A stretch of DNA of 64,000 nt from Alkaliphilus pronyensis. Lineage in GTDB: Bacteria > Bacillota > Clostridia > Peptostreptococcales > Natronincolaceae. Positions 7,721 through 15,765 of the stretch are shown piece by piece. The number at the start of each line of letters is the position of its first letter. Position 1 is the stretch's first letter. The stretch is from positions 25,664-89,663 of the forward strand of contig NZ_WBZC01000004.1 in the NCBI RefSeq assembly GCF_009017275.1, written 5' to 3'. The notes beneath the pieces are model-generated. The model saw only the letters and a program-made list of their open reading frames with translations, was not told the origin of the DNA and made no database searches. The position numbers were made by a program, and so were the translations under genes.

Positions 7721-8068
7721 CTACCCACCTGGATAGCTAATTTTAACTTTTCCATATCTTGATAGCATTGCTCCTAGGAAAATAATAGATGAACGCATCT
7801 CTCTTACAAGGCCTTCTGGAACCTCATAGTTGTTCAATCCCTTTGAATCAACCACCAGCGCATTGTTTTCCCTTCTTACTTTACATCCTACTGACCTTAA
7901 TATTTTTGTCATAGTGATTACATCAGATAATCTTGGAATATCATGAACTACATTCATTCCACCATTTAGTATTGTTGCTGCTAAAATAGGAAGTACAGAA
8001 TTTTTTGCTCCGCTCACCTTTACTTCCCCAACTAATTTATTTCCTCCAAGGATTTCGTACCTACTCAC
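7721..8068 (-). CDS. murA: MurA N-terminal fragment (115 aa) of the interrupted gene
   Basis: It starts at GTG (8066-8068) after GGAGGTGACC. It contains the MurA N-terminal hallmarks: GGNKLVGEVKVSGAKNSVLP (Lys22/Asn23 substrate-binding region), LPILAATIL and the RSSIIFLGAML helix. It ends KISYPGG followed at once by a TAG contributed by the element. The next residue in the rebuilt protein would be the catalytic cysteine (residue 116). Alone it cannot be an active transferase. Since MurA is essential, the cell needs a second murA elsewhere, excision in some cells, or function from split fragments. Many Firmicutes have two murA genes, but none other is seen in this window. Confidence 0.93.
   Translation of the reverse strand: MSRYEILGGNKLVGEVKVSGAKNSVLPILAATILNGGMNVVHDIPRLSDVITMTKILRSVGCKVRRENNALVVDSKGLNNYEVPEGLVREMRSSIIFLGAMLSRYGKVKISYPGG
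7725..7732 (-). repeat. Attachment-site core at the right junction
   Basis: CCACCTGG is repeated at 1325-1332. Element DNA lies at lower coordinates and murA at higher. The base triplet directly inside the element (7721-7723) supplies an in-frame TAG that ends the N-terminal MurA fragment. Confidence 0.88.
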
Positions 8069-8179
8069 CAGTTGGTCACCTCCAAAGTTTCATTATTTAT
8101 GTATTATAATTGGCTCTACCATAATAAAAATACCAAATATATAAACATATTATGCAGAAAGCTTGAAGGTGTTACTTTT

Positions 8180-9271
8180 CTATTTTATTAGCTTAAGAAT
8201 TTCCTTATAAATTAAGTCTATAGCTTCTACGGTTGAAGCGTTAGAGCTTGCTTTCTTCATAGAATCATAGAGCTTTTTATCGGTTATAAGCATATTAATA
8301 TTTTGAAGTAGTATGTCACTTGACAACTGTTTTTCCTTAATCATAACTGCCGCTCCTACCTTTTCTAATGCCTCAGCATTATACTCCTGATGATTTTCAG
8401 CTGTGTGGGCTTTAGGTATTAAAATAGCAGGCTTTGCAGCAGCAGTAACCTCTGCTATCGTAATTGCTCCTGCGCTACAAATTATTACATCACATGCTTT
8501 CATTGCATAGGGCATATTATTTATGTAGGGCACTACCTGATGATTTTTATCTAATTTGATCGTCTTTAGTTCCTCTAAAACCATATTATAATGCCTTTTG
8601 CCAGTTGCCCATAAAAGCTGAAAGCTTAAATTATTACCACTTGATTCCAGCATAGCTAAAACCGCATTATTTATTTTAGAAGAGCCACCACTTCCACCTA
8701 CTATTAAAATCAATGGCTTGTGGCTTTTGTATTTTAACTTGGCCTCCTCCTCAGTAACAGTCATAAAGTCTGTTCTAATTGGATTCCCTGTAACTACAAC
8801 TCTTTCTTTGTTTTTAAAAAATTTTTCTGCTTCACTAAAGCTTAGTAGAACCTTATCCACGTGTTTTGATAAAATACGATTTGTAAGCCCTGGAAAAACG
8901 TTTTGCTCGTGAATTAGTGTTTTAAAGCCCATTTTGTTGGCTATGTAAAGAACTGGTCCACACACAAAGCCTCCAGTTCCAATCACTATATCAGGCTTAA
9001 AGCTTTTTAATATTCTTCGTGTCTGCCACATACCCTTGATTAGCTTAATACCAGTTTTAACATTATGCAGTGATATTTTTCTTTTTATATAGCTTATTGT
9101 AATATACTCCATTTTAAATCCTGCTTTTGGAACTATTTCATTTTCTAAGCCTTCCCTTGTACCTATAAATAAAATCTCTGCGCTAGAGTTTGATTCCTTT
9201 ATTTTATTAGCAATTGCAATGGCTGGGTAAATATGTCCCCCTGTTCCTCCACCACTTATAACAACCTTCAT
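8180..9271 (-). CDS. murG: MurG, undecaprenyl-PP-MurNAc-pentapeptide GlcNAc transferase
   Basis: A 363-aa GT28 glycosyltransferase that adds GlcNAc to lipid I to make lipid II at the inner face of the membrane. It starts VVISGGGTGGHIYPAIAIA (the GGTGGH UDP/lipid loop) and has the GGSGGSSKIN loop near 190 and a C-terminal CSAGAITIAEVTAAAKPAILIPK donor-binding region with HQEYNAEAL. Length is normal. It is 5 bp downstream of ftsW and about 110 bp before murA, as in other dcw clusters. Confidence 0.97.
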   Translation of the reverse strand: MKVVISGGGTGGHIYPAIAIANKIKESNSSAEILFIGTREGLENEIVPKAGFKMEYITISYIKRKISLHNVKTGIKLIKGMWQTRRILKSFKPDIVIGTGGFVCGPVLYIANKMGFKTLIHEQNVFPGLTNRILSKHVDKVLLSFSEAEKFFKNKERVVVTGNPIRTDFMTVTEEEAKLKYKSHKPLILIVGGSGGSSKINNAVLAMLESSGNNLSFQLLWATGKRHYNMVLEELKTIKLDKNHQVVPYINNMPYAMKACDVIICSAGAITIAEVTAAAKPAILIPKAHTAENHQEYNAEALEKVGAAVMIKEKQLSSDILLQNINMLITDKKLYDSMKKASSNASTVEAIDLIYKEILKLIK

Positions 9272-9276
9272 CTAAC

Positions 9277-10395
9277 TCATCTCCTAACGGGATTAATATA
9301 TCTTGAAACATTCAATAGAATACCTGCTATAGCCATGAAAATAACAAGGGTATTTCCACCATAGCTAATAAAAGGCAGTGGCATTCCCGTAACAGGCATT
9401 GAAGAGGTGGCAACTGCTATATTGATTAATACTTGAACTGTAATCATACATATAATCCCTGTTGCCATTAAGCAGCTTAGCATATCAGGTGCATTTATAG
9501 CTATTCTTATACCCCTCCATATAAGAATTAAAAACAATAAAAGTATGGTGACACTGCCTATAAAGCCTAACTCTTCTCCTATAATTGCAAATATAAAATC
9601 ATTTTGTGGCTCTGGTAGATAAAAATGTTTTTGTACACTTCTCCCTAAGCCTCTGCCAAACAAGCCCCCAGACCCCAAAGCTAATAATGATTGAATCACT
9701 TGAAAGCCTGTATCGGTTGGATCTGCCCAGGGATCTAGGAAGGCAATTATACGTTGAGCCTTATAGGTTTTTCCAGTTACAAAGAAATAGGTAATCATAG
9801 ATGCAATTGCACCAATTCCTGCAAGGGATAATCCAATAAAATGCCATAGCTTCATGCCACCAACAAACACCATAGACATTATTATTACTGCCACCACAAA
9901 GGCAGTGCTGAAATCTGGTTGTAAATATATTAAAATAAAATATAAGCCAATTATTAATAGATAAGGCAAAACCCCGTGGGTAAAGCTCTTAATTTTTTCT
10001 TTTTTCCGCGTAATGCTGGTTGATATATATACTATAGCAGCAAACTTAGCAATTTCAGATGGCATAATACTAATTGGTCCAATATAAATCCATCTTTGAG
10101 CATGATTAAGCTCTGTTCCTAAGGGGGTTAATACAGCTATTAACAAGCCAATACTTGCAAAAAATAGTGGATTTGCATACCGTTCCCACTTCCAATAGGG
10201 AAACCTAGCACAAAAACCCATTGCAGCTGTCCCAACCAAAGCCCACATCAGCATTCGCTTTAAAAAGTGATAGCCGTCGTTTCTATTAACTAAAGCATGG
10301 GAGAAGCTTGAGCTAAACACCATAATAATTCCAATGGACACAAGTCCAGCTACCGTTAAAATAATCATGGAATCGTAGGGAGCCTTCTTTTTCAT
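9277..10395 (-). CDS. ftsW: FtsW/SpoVE-type peptidoglycan glycosyltransferase (SEDS family)
   Basis: A 372-aa polytopic membrane protein with about ten hydrophobic segments. SEDS hallmarks are the QPDFSTAFVV stretch (catalytic Asp region), GFQVIQSLLALGSGGLFGRGLG and the C-terminal MPLPFISYGGNTL. It polymerises lipid II together with the class B PBP of this cluster. It lies between murD and murG with almost no spacing. The dcw location leaves open whether it is the vegetative FtsW or the sporulation paralogue SpoVE; B. subtilis keeps spoVE here. Confidence 0.93.
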   Translation of the reverse strand: MKKKAPYDSMIILTVAGLVSIGIIMVFSSSFSHALVNRNDGYHFLKRMLMWALVGTAAMGFCARFPYWKWERYANPLFFASIGLLIAVLTPLGTELNHAQRWIYIGPISIMPSEIAKFAAIVYISTSITRKKEKIKSFTHGVLPYLLIIGLYFILIYLQPDFSTAFVVAVIIMSMVFVGGMKLWHFIGLSLAGIGAIASMITYFFVTGKTYKAQRIIAFLDPWADPTDTGFQVIQSLLALGSGGLFGRGLGRSVQKHFYLPEPQNDFIFAIIGEELGFIGSVTILLLFLILIWRGIRIAINAPDMLSCLMATGIICMITVQVLINIAVATSSMPVTGMPLPFISYGGNTLVIFMAIAGILLNVSRYINPVRR

Positions 10396-10396
10396 A

Positions 10397-11764
10397 CTAG
10401 GACCTCCTCAAATTTGAAACAATTTTTTTAAAGTGTTTTCCTCTCTCCTCGAAATTTGGATACATATCCCAGCTGGCACAGGCTGGAGACAATAATACAG
10501 TATCTCCCTCCACTGCAATTTCGTAAGCAGCATTTACAGCTTCATCCAAATCCCTTACTCTTGTGCAGTTGTGAAATCCATTATTCCTAGCTGTATTTTG
10601 AAACTTTTCTGCGGTTTCTCCATATACTATCAATTCCTTAACCTTACCCTTAAAGGAGCTTATAAATTCTGTAAAGTCGCTGCCTTTATCCATACCACCA
10701 GCTAATAAAATTATTGGTGCATTAATGGCCTCTATAGCTTTAATTGAAGCATCTGGATTAGTTCCCTTAGAGTCATTAACAAAATTTATTCCATTGATTG
10801 TGTCGAAAAGCTCGGTTCTATGCTCTACTCCTTTAAACTCCCTGAGGGTTTTAGCTATAATTTCTGTATCAACCCCCATTAAATAGGCCATAGCTGTTGC
10901 AGCTAAAGCGTTTTCTAGGTTATGGCTACCTGGTATTTTTATCTCATTTATAGAAATAACATTAGTTTTTTTGTTATTAAATGATATTACAATGTTAGAA
11001 TCTTCTACATAGATACCCTCCTTCAGCTGTTGTTTTCTACTGAAGTAAACCTTCTGGGCTGTTAAGCTATCACTATGGAGCCTACATATTTCATCATCAT
11101 AGTTGATGATAGCGTAGTCTTCTGGGGTTTGGTTTTTGAAAATATTGAACTTCGCTTCTCTATAGTTTTCCATAGTCTTGTGTCTGTTTAAGTGATCGGG
11201 GGTTAAATTCAATATTGCAGCTACCTTTGGATGAAAATCTACAATGCTTTCAAGCTGAAAGCTGCTAACCTCCATAACCATTGGTTCTCCTAACTTAGTT
11301 TCTAATGCCTTAGATATTGCAGGTACTCCAATATTTCCCACCACATAAGTTTTTGATCCTGTATTCTCAAAAATGGCTCCAGTTAATGCTGTAGTTGTAG
11401 TTTTACCATTTGTTCCTGTAATTGCAATAATATTTGCCTTAGAAAGACGATAGGATAACTCAATTTCTCCAATAACTTCTATGTGTTGATTTTTTAGTTG
11501 CTGAATAAAAGGAATATCTAGCGGTACTCCTGGTGATACAACAGCCAAATCTATCTGTTTAAGATCACTTAAATCATCGGGGTGTCTTTCTAATATATAT
11601 TCTATATTTAAATCCTTAAGCTCTTCAATTGCATCTTTTAAAGCTTCTCTAGGCTTTAAATCATTTACTATTATTTTACCACCAAGCTGAGATAATACTT
11701 TTACCAATGGAATACCTGTTATGGCTAAACCCACAACAAGAATGTTTTTATCCTTCAGATTCAT
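10397..11764 (-). CDS. murD: MurD, UDP-MurNAc-L-alanine:D-glutamate ligase
   Basis: A 455-aa ATP-dependent Mur ligase. It has an N-terminal Rossmann-type UDP-binding domain (VVGLAITGIPLVKVL), the ATP loop GTNGKTTTTALTG, the central NLTPDHLNRH motif and the C-terminal NDSKGTNPDA and LLSPACASWDMYPNFEERG signatures specific to MurD. It adds D-glutamate to UDP-MurNAc-Ala in the cytoplasm. It is two bases from ftsW and 16 bp after mraY, so it is translated in a tight operon. Confidence 0.97.
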   Translation of the reverse strand: MNLKDKNILVVGLAITGIPLVKVLSQLGGKIIVNDLKPREALKDAIEELKDLNIEYILERHPDDLSDLKQIDLAVVSPGVPLDIPFIQQLKNQHIEVIGEIELSYRLSKANIIAITGTNGKTTTTALTGAIFENTGSKTYVVGNIGVPAISKALETKLGEPMVMEVSSFQLESIVDFHPKVAAILNLTPDHLNRHKTMENYREAKFNIFKNQTPEDYAIINYDDEICRLHSDSLTAQKVYFSRKQQLKEGIYVEDSNIVISFNNKKTNVISINEIKIPGSHNLENALAATAMAYLMGVDTEIIAKTLREFKGVEHRTELFDTINGINFVNDSKGTNPDASIKAIEAINAPIILLAGGMDKGSDFTEFISSFKGKVKELIVYGETAEKFQNTARNNGFHNCTRVRDLDEAVNAAYEIAVEGDTVLLSPACASWDMYPNFEERGKHFKKIVSNLRRS

Positions 11765-11780
11765 ATCTACACCTACTTTC

Positions 11781-12776
11781 TTAGCTCAAGGCTATCATAC
11801 CTACTAAACATAAAATAACTGTCGTAATCCAGAAAACAACCACAACCTTAGTCTCTGCCCAGCCACTTAGCTCATAATGATGATGAAGTGGACTCATTTT
11901 AAATATACGTTTACCAGTTAGCTTATATGAAGCTACTTGTAAAATAACTGATACTGCCTCTGCAAAATAAATACCCCCTATAATCGGTATTAATAAAGAT
12001 ATGTTCATTAATATTGCAACTGATACAACAGCTCCCCCCAATGCTAAAGAGCCTGTGTCCCCCATAAAAACCTGCGCTGGATGAGAATTAAATTTTAAGA
12101 ATCCTAGACAGGCACCAGTTACAGCAGCTGAAAACACCGCAAGGCTAGTATATCCATAGTCTATGGCAACTAAGCTTAAGAATGCGGTAATAATTAAAGT
12201 AACTCCAGCAGCTAAGCCATCCAGTCCGTCGCTTAGATTTGCACTATTAACCGTAGACAATACCACAAATATAATAAAAGGAATATATAAAAGGCCAATA
12301 TCTAAGTACTGTGGTATTACTATATTGCCAATATTAAAGCTACCCTGTACAAAGGGGACAATGATTTTAGTACCCATAACAGATACGTTTGATTGGTATA
12401 TTGCTAGCATTATTGCTACTATAGTTTGAAGAATAATTTTTTGGTATGCCCTTAAGCCTAAGGATCTTTTTAGTATCACCTTTATAAAGTCATCTATGAA
12501 TCCTATAATTCCAAAGGCTATGGTGGCACTAAGGGCAACTAACATATCTGTATTCATTAAGCCTGAGGTTAAAGATGTTACTATAATTGAAATAATAATT
12601 ATTAGTCCACCTATTGTTGGAGTCCCACTTTTTTGCCTATGACTTTTAGGGCCCTCCTCCCTTATCATCTGTCCAACCTTTAGCTTTTTTAAGTAGGGTA
12701 TAATTAATGGACCTAAAATTAAGGTTATAATGAATCCAATAATTATAGTGTAAACTACCTGTTTATGCTGAATCAT
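11781..12776 (-). CDS. mraY: MraY, phospho-MurNAc-pentapeptide transferase
   Basis: A 331-aa membrane protein with about ten transmembrane segments. It carries the MraY signatures PKSHRQKSGTPTIGG, the aspartate pair IGFIDDFIK, NSANLSDGLDGLAAG and the C-terminal PLHHHYELSGW. It transfers phospho-MurNAc-pentapeptide to undecaprenyl phosphate, making lipid I. It sits between murF and murD with spacings of 6 and 16 bp. Confidence 0.98.
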   Translation of the reverse strand: MIQHKQVVYTIIIGFIITLILGPLIIPYLKKLKVGQMIREEGPKSHRQKSGTPTIGGLIIIISIIVTSLTSGLMNTDMLVALSATIAFGIIGFIDDFIKVILKRSLGLRAYQKIILQTIVAIMLAIYQSNVSVMGTKIIVPFVQGSFNIGNIVIPQYLDIGLLYIPFIIFVVLSTVNSANLSDGLDGLAAGVTLIITAFLSLVAIDYGYTSLAVFSAAVTGACLGFLKFNSHPAQVFMGDTGSLALGGAVVSVAILMNISLLIPIIGGIYFAEAVSVILQVASYKLTGKRIFKMSPLHHHYELSGWAETKVVVVFWITTVILCLVGMIALS

Positions 12777-12782
12777 AAAAAA

Positions 12783-14165
12783 CTAGCTCCTCTCTTGTAA
12801 AAAAGTAATAATTTCCTCCATCTGCATCCCTCTGGAGCCTTTAATCAGTATAATATCGTCAGCTTGAATTAATGCTGACAGCTTTTCATATGCTTCTTTA
12901 TTGCTATTTACTATATAGGTATCTATATTACTGTTTCCCTTAATTACTTCTTTAGCAATCCAAGCAGCATCTTTTCCTACAGTAATTAACATGTTAGCCT
13001 TTGATTTAGCTAAATAGCTACCTACTATTCTATGTCCTTCCTCTGAAAATTTACCCATCTCCAGCATATTACCAAGTACTGCTATTCTTCGCCCGCCCTT
13101 TAAATTCGACACAACATCAATGGCCGCCTTCATTGAATCTGGATTAGCATTATATGCATCATTAATAATTCTATAATTATTAATTTCTATTATTTCCATT
13201 CTCATTTTGGTTGGCGAATAATCATTAAAGGCCTTTTGTATTTCACTAGGTGAAACACCATAATGCTTGCCAATCCAAATAGCCGCCAACCCATTATACA
13301 CATTATGTATACCGTATTGAGGTAAGTTAAATATGTAGTTTTCCCCTTCAAAGGCTATTGTTATATTGTAGCCATTATCCTGATTGACTTCTATTGGATA
13401 AAAATCATTATCCTTAGAAAGACCGAAAAAAACCTTCTCATAGGGGGTATCTATTCCTTTTAAATTTTGTAAATACTCATCATCTCCATTTACAAGTAAA
13501 TAGTTACCCTCATTCATATATTCTGTTATCTCCATTTTTGCCTTCATTATATTAGCTTTGCTTCCCAAGTGTTCTATGTGAGACATTCCAATATTAGTTA
13601 TCACACCTATTTCAGGCTTTACAATCTTTACAAGATTGGATATTTCCCCTAAAGCTGACATACCCATTTCCAATACTGCAAACTGGTGGTGCTCTTCTAA
13701 ATTAAAAAGTGTTAATGGTAATCCTATATGATTGTTAAAGTTTCCTATAGTCTTTAATACTGAAAATTTACTACTTAATACAGAGGCAATCATATCTTTG
13801 GTGGAGGTCTTTCCTGTACTGCCGGTTACTCCTATAAATGGAATTTTAAACTTGTCTCTAAAATATTTACTGAGGTTACTTAATGCAGTAGGTGTATCTT
13901 TTACTTGTATAAGGTAAAAATCTTCATATTCTTTAGTATCAATAGCTTTCCCTCCTTCAACAAGGGCACCAGATGCTCCTCTTTTCTGGGCCTCTTTAAT
14001 AAAGGTATGTCCATCAAATCTTTCTCCCACCAATGGTACAAAAAGCATATCTTTTTCAATAGCTCGAGTATCTGTTGATACTCCTTTTGCAGTTTCTGTT
14101 TTACCATAGGAAATAATACTTCCATTGCAAGCCTTACATATTTCCTCGTAGGTTAATGTCATCAT
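12783..14165 (-). CDS. murF: MurF, UDP-MurNAc-tripeptide D-Ala-D-Ala ligase
   Basis: A 460-aa Mur ligase. It has an N-terminal substrate domain, the ATP loop GVTGSTGKTSTKDM, GNFNNHIGLPLTL, EMGMSALGEI and the C-terminal NDAYNANPDSM, all typical of MurF. It adds the D-Ala-D-Ala dipeptide in the last cytoplasmic step. Its start overlaps the end of murE by 4 bp (ATGA-type coupling), so the two are probably translated together. Confidence 0.97.
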   Translation of the reverse strand: MMTLTYEEICKACNGSIISYGKTETAKGVSTDTRAIEKDMLFVPLVGERFDGHTFIKEAQKRGASGALVEGGKAIDTKEYEDFYLIQVKDTPTALSNLSKYFRDKFKIPFIGVTGSTGKTSTKDMIASVLSSKFSVLKTIGNFNNHIGLPLTLFNLEEHHQFAVLEMGMSALGEISNLVKIVKPEIGVITNIGMSHIEHLGSKANIMKAKMEITEYMNEGNYLLVNGDDEYLQNLKGIDTPYEKVFFGLSKDNDFYPIEVNQDNGYNITIAFEGENYIFNLPQYGIHNVYNGLAAIWIGKHYGVSPSEIQKAFNDYSPTKMRMEIIEINNYRIINDAYNANPDSMKAAIDVVSNLKGGRRIAVLGNMLEMGKFSEEGHRIVGSYLAKSKANMLITVGKDAAWIAKEVIKGNSNIDTYIVNSNKEAYEKLSALIQADDIILIKGSRGMQMEEIITFLQERS

Positions 14166-15628
14166 AGGCGACCTTCCTCTCTTGCCACTTCAATTGCAAC
14201 AAGTCTATCATCAAAAACTATAACCTTATCCATAATCACCTGAGTTATTTCATGTCCTTTACCAGCGATTAAAACTATATCTCCTTTGTTTGCCTCTTTT
14301 ATTGCGTATCTAATGGCCTCTTTTCTATCCTCTATTATTATATAATTCCCTTTTGTCGATTTTATTCCTTCTTCAATCATAGATAATATAATATTTGGAT
14401 CTTCAGAACGTGGATTGTCTGAGGTTAATATGGTAAAATCACTGTATTCTCCTGAAATTTCACCCATTATGGGTCTTTTAGATTGATCTCTATCTCCACC
14501 ACAGCCAAATACAGTTATTATTCTATTGGCGGTAAATTCTCTTGTGGATTTAAGAAGATTTTCTAGTGCATCTGGTGTGTGGGCATAATCAACAATTACT
14601 GAAAACTGTTGGATTTCAGGTACAACCTCGAATCGCCCTGGTACTCCTGAAAACTCATTTAATCCCCTTTTAATTACCTCTGCTGGTATTTGCAAGCAGT
14701 AACAGCAGGTTATAGCTGCCAAAGCATTATACACTGCAAACATAGCAGGGATAGGAAGCTTAATATCAATGTCAAAATCCATAGGCCCCACTACTTTAAA
14801 GGATACCTCTTTGCTGGTAAATTTAATACTACTTGCAGTAAAATCTGATTTTTGTGTTGTACCATATGTGAAAATACAAGTCTTTAAATCCTTTAAATCT
14901 TCAACTATTTCTTTTCCTACCTTATCATCAATATTTATAACGTTGCATAATGAGGTTTTATAAAACAGCTTTTTCTTTGCATTTTTATAATTCTCTAGGT
15001 TATCATGGAAGTCTAAATGATCCGGTGTTAAATTTGTGAAAATCCCCACTTTAAAGTTTACACCTTCTACTCTTCCTAGCTCTAGGGAGTGGGAGGATAC
15101 CTCCATAACACAGCTATCAATTTTTTCTTCAACCATTCTATTTAATAAGTATTGAAGATCAAAGGCTTCTGGAGTTGTTCTAACTGCATCAATTTTAACT
15201 TTATCAATCCATGTTGCTATAGTTCCTACTAACCCAGCTTTTTTGCCAGCCTCTTCTAGTATCTTTTTTATCATATATGTAACGGAGGTTTTTCCATTGG
15301 TACCTGTAACACCAATTAAATCTAAATATAGGCTTGGTTTATTAAAGAATTTATTGGCAATGAATGCCATTGCATTTCTAGTATCCTCCACCTGTACAAC
15401 CGTAGCACCTTCTATATTAACATCTTGTGAAGCTAAAATTGCTACAGCACCCTTTTTTAATGCTTCTTGTATGTATAGGTGCCCATCGGTTTTAAATCCC
15501 TTTATACATACGAATAATCCTCCAGGTTGAATTTGTCTTGAATCGTAATGAAGGTTATTAATTTCTATATCTGTATTACCCTCCAGTTTTTTAACTTCAA
15601 GCTGTTCTATAAGTTTATTCAACCTCAT
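14162..15628 (-). CDS. murE: MurE, UDP-MurNAc-Ala-Glu:meso-diaminopimelate ligase
   Basis: A 488-aa Mur ligase with ATP loop GVTGTNGKTSVTYM, EVSSHSLELGRV, NLTPDHLDFH and the C-terminal TSDNPRSEDP. The DNPR motif is the meso-diaminopimelate-specifying form, so the cell wall should be A1-gamma type with meso-DAP. An intrinsic terminator-like hairpin lies upstream, between spoVD and this gene, so murE-murG may be transcribed at a different level from the genes before it. Confidence 0.97.
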   Translation of the reverse strand: MRLNKLIEQLEVKKLEGNTDIEINNLHYDSRQIQPGGLFVCIKGFKTDGHLYIQEALKKGAVAILASQDVNIEGATVVQVEDTRNAMAFIANKFFNKPSLYLDLIGVTGTNGKTSVTYMIKKILEEAGKKAGLVGTIATWIDKVKIDAVRTTPEAFDLQYLLNRMVEEKIDSCVMEVSSHSLELGRVEGVNFKVGIFTNLTPDHLDFHDNLENYKNAKKKLFYKTSLCNVINIDDKVGKEIVEDLKDLKTCIFTYGTTQKSDFTASSIKFTSKEVSFKVVGPMDFDIDIKLPIPAMFAVYNALAAITCCYCLQIPAEVIKRGLNEFSGVPGRFEVVPEIQQFSVIVDYAHTPDALENLLKSTREFTANRIITVFGCGGDRDQSKRPIMGEISGEYSDFTILTSDNPRSEDPNIILSMIEEGIKSTKGNYIIIEDRKEAIRYAIKEANKGDIVLIAGKGHEITQVIMDKVIVFDDRLVAIEVAREEGRL

Positions 15629-15680
15629 AGGTTATACCCCCTTCTACTTCTATTATTAACTATTGGTAAACTTTTTAAAA

Positions 15681-15720
15681 GGCAACTTAAAATTAATGAT
15701 AGCCATTAATTTTAGTTGCC
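15681..15720 (-). terminator. Strong hairpin between spoVD and murE
   Basis: On the minus strand GGCAACT-AAAATTAATG and CATTAATTTT-AAGTTGCC form a long stem with loop GCTAT, followed by TTTTAAAAAG. It fits an intrinsic, possibly leaky, terminator splitting the dcw cluster into mraZ-spoVD and murE onwards. Confidence 0.75.
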
Positions 15721-15765
15721 CATTTTATTATAAAACTATTATACAGTTATTTCTAGTATTAAATT

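Larger units (their letters stand above)
1325..7732 (-). mobile_element. 6.4-kb serine-recombinase element inserted in murA, carrying an ABC exporter
   Basis: The element is bounded by direct 8-bp repeats CCACCTGG at 1325-1332 and 7725-7732, and its unit length is 6,400 bp. Outside the repeats the flanks join into an unbroken murA reading frame (KISYPGG + CEIGPRP). Inside are a large serine recombinase next to the left junction, a 42-aa ORF, two ABC half-transporters, a 46-aa leader ORF with two terminators, and AT-rich period-7 repeats at the right end. All element genes point the same way as the dcw genes. No phage structural, conjugation or replication genes are present, so it is either a minimal integrative element or a skin-like excisable element. 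The boundary call is very strong; mobility and timing of excision are inferred. Confidence 0.92.
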
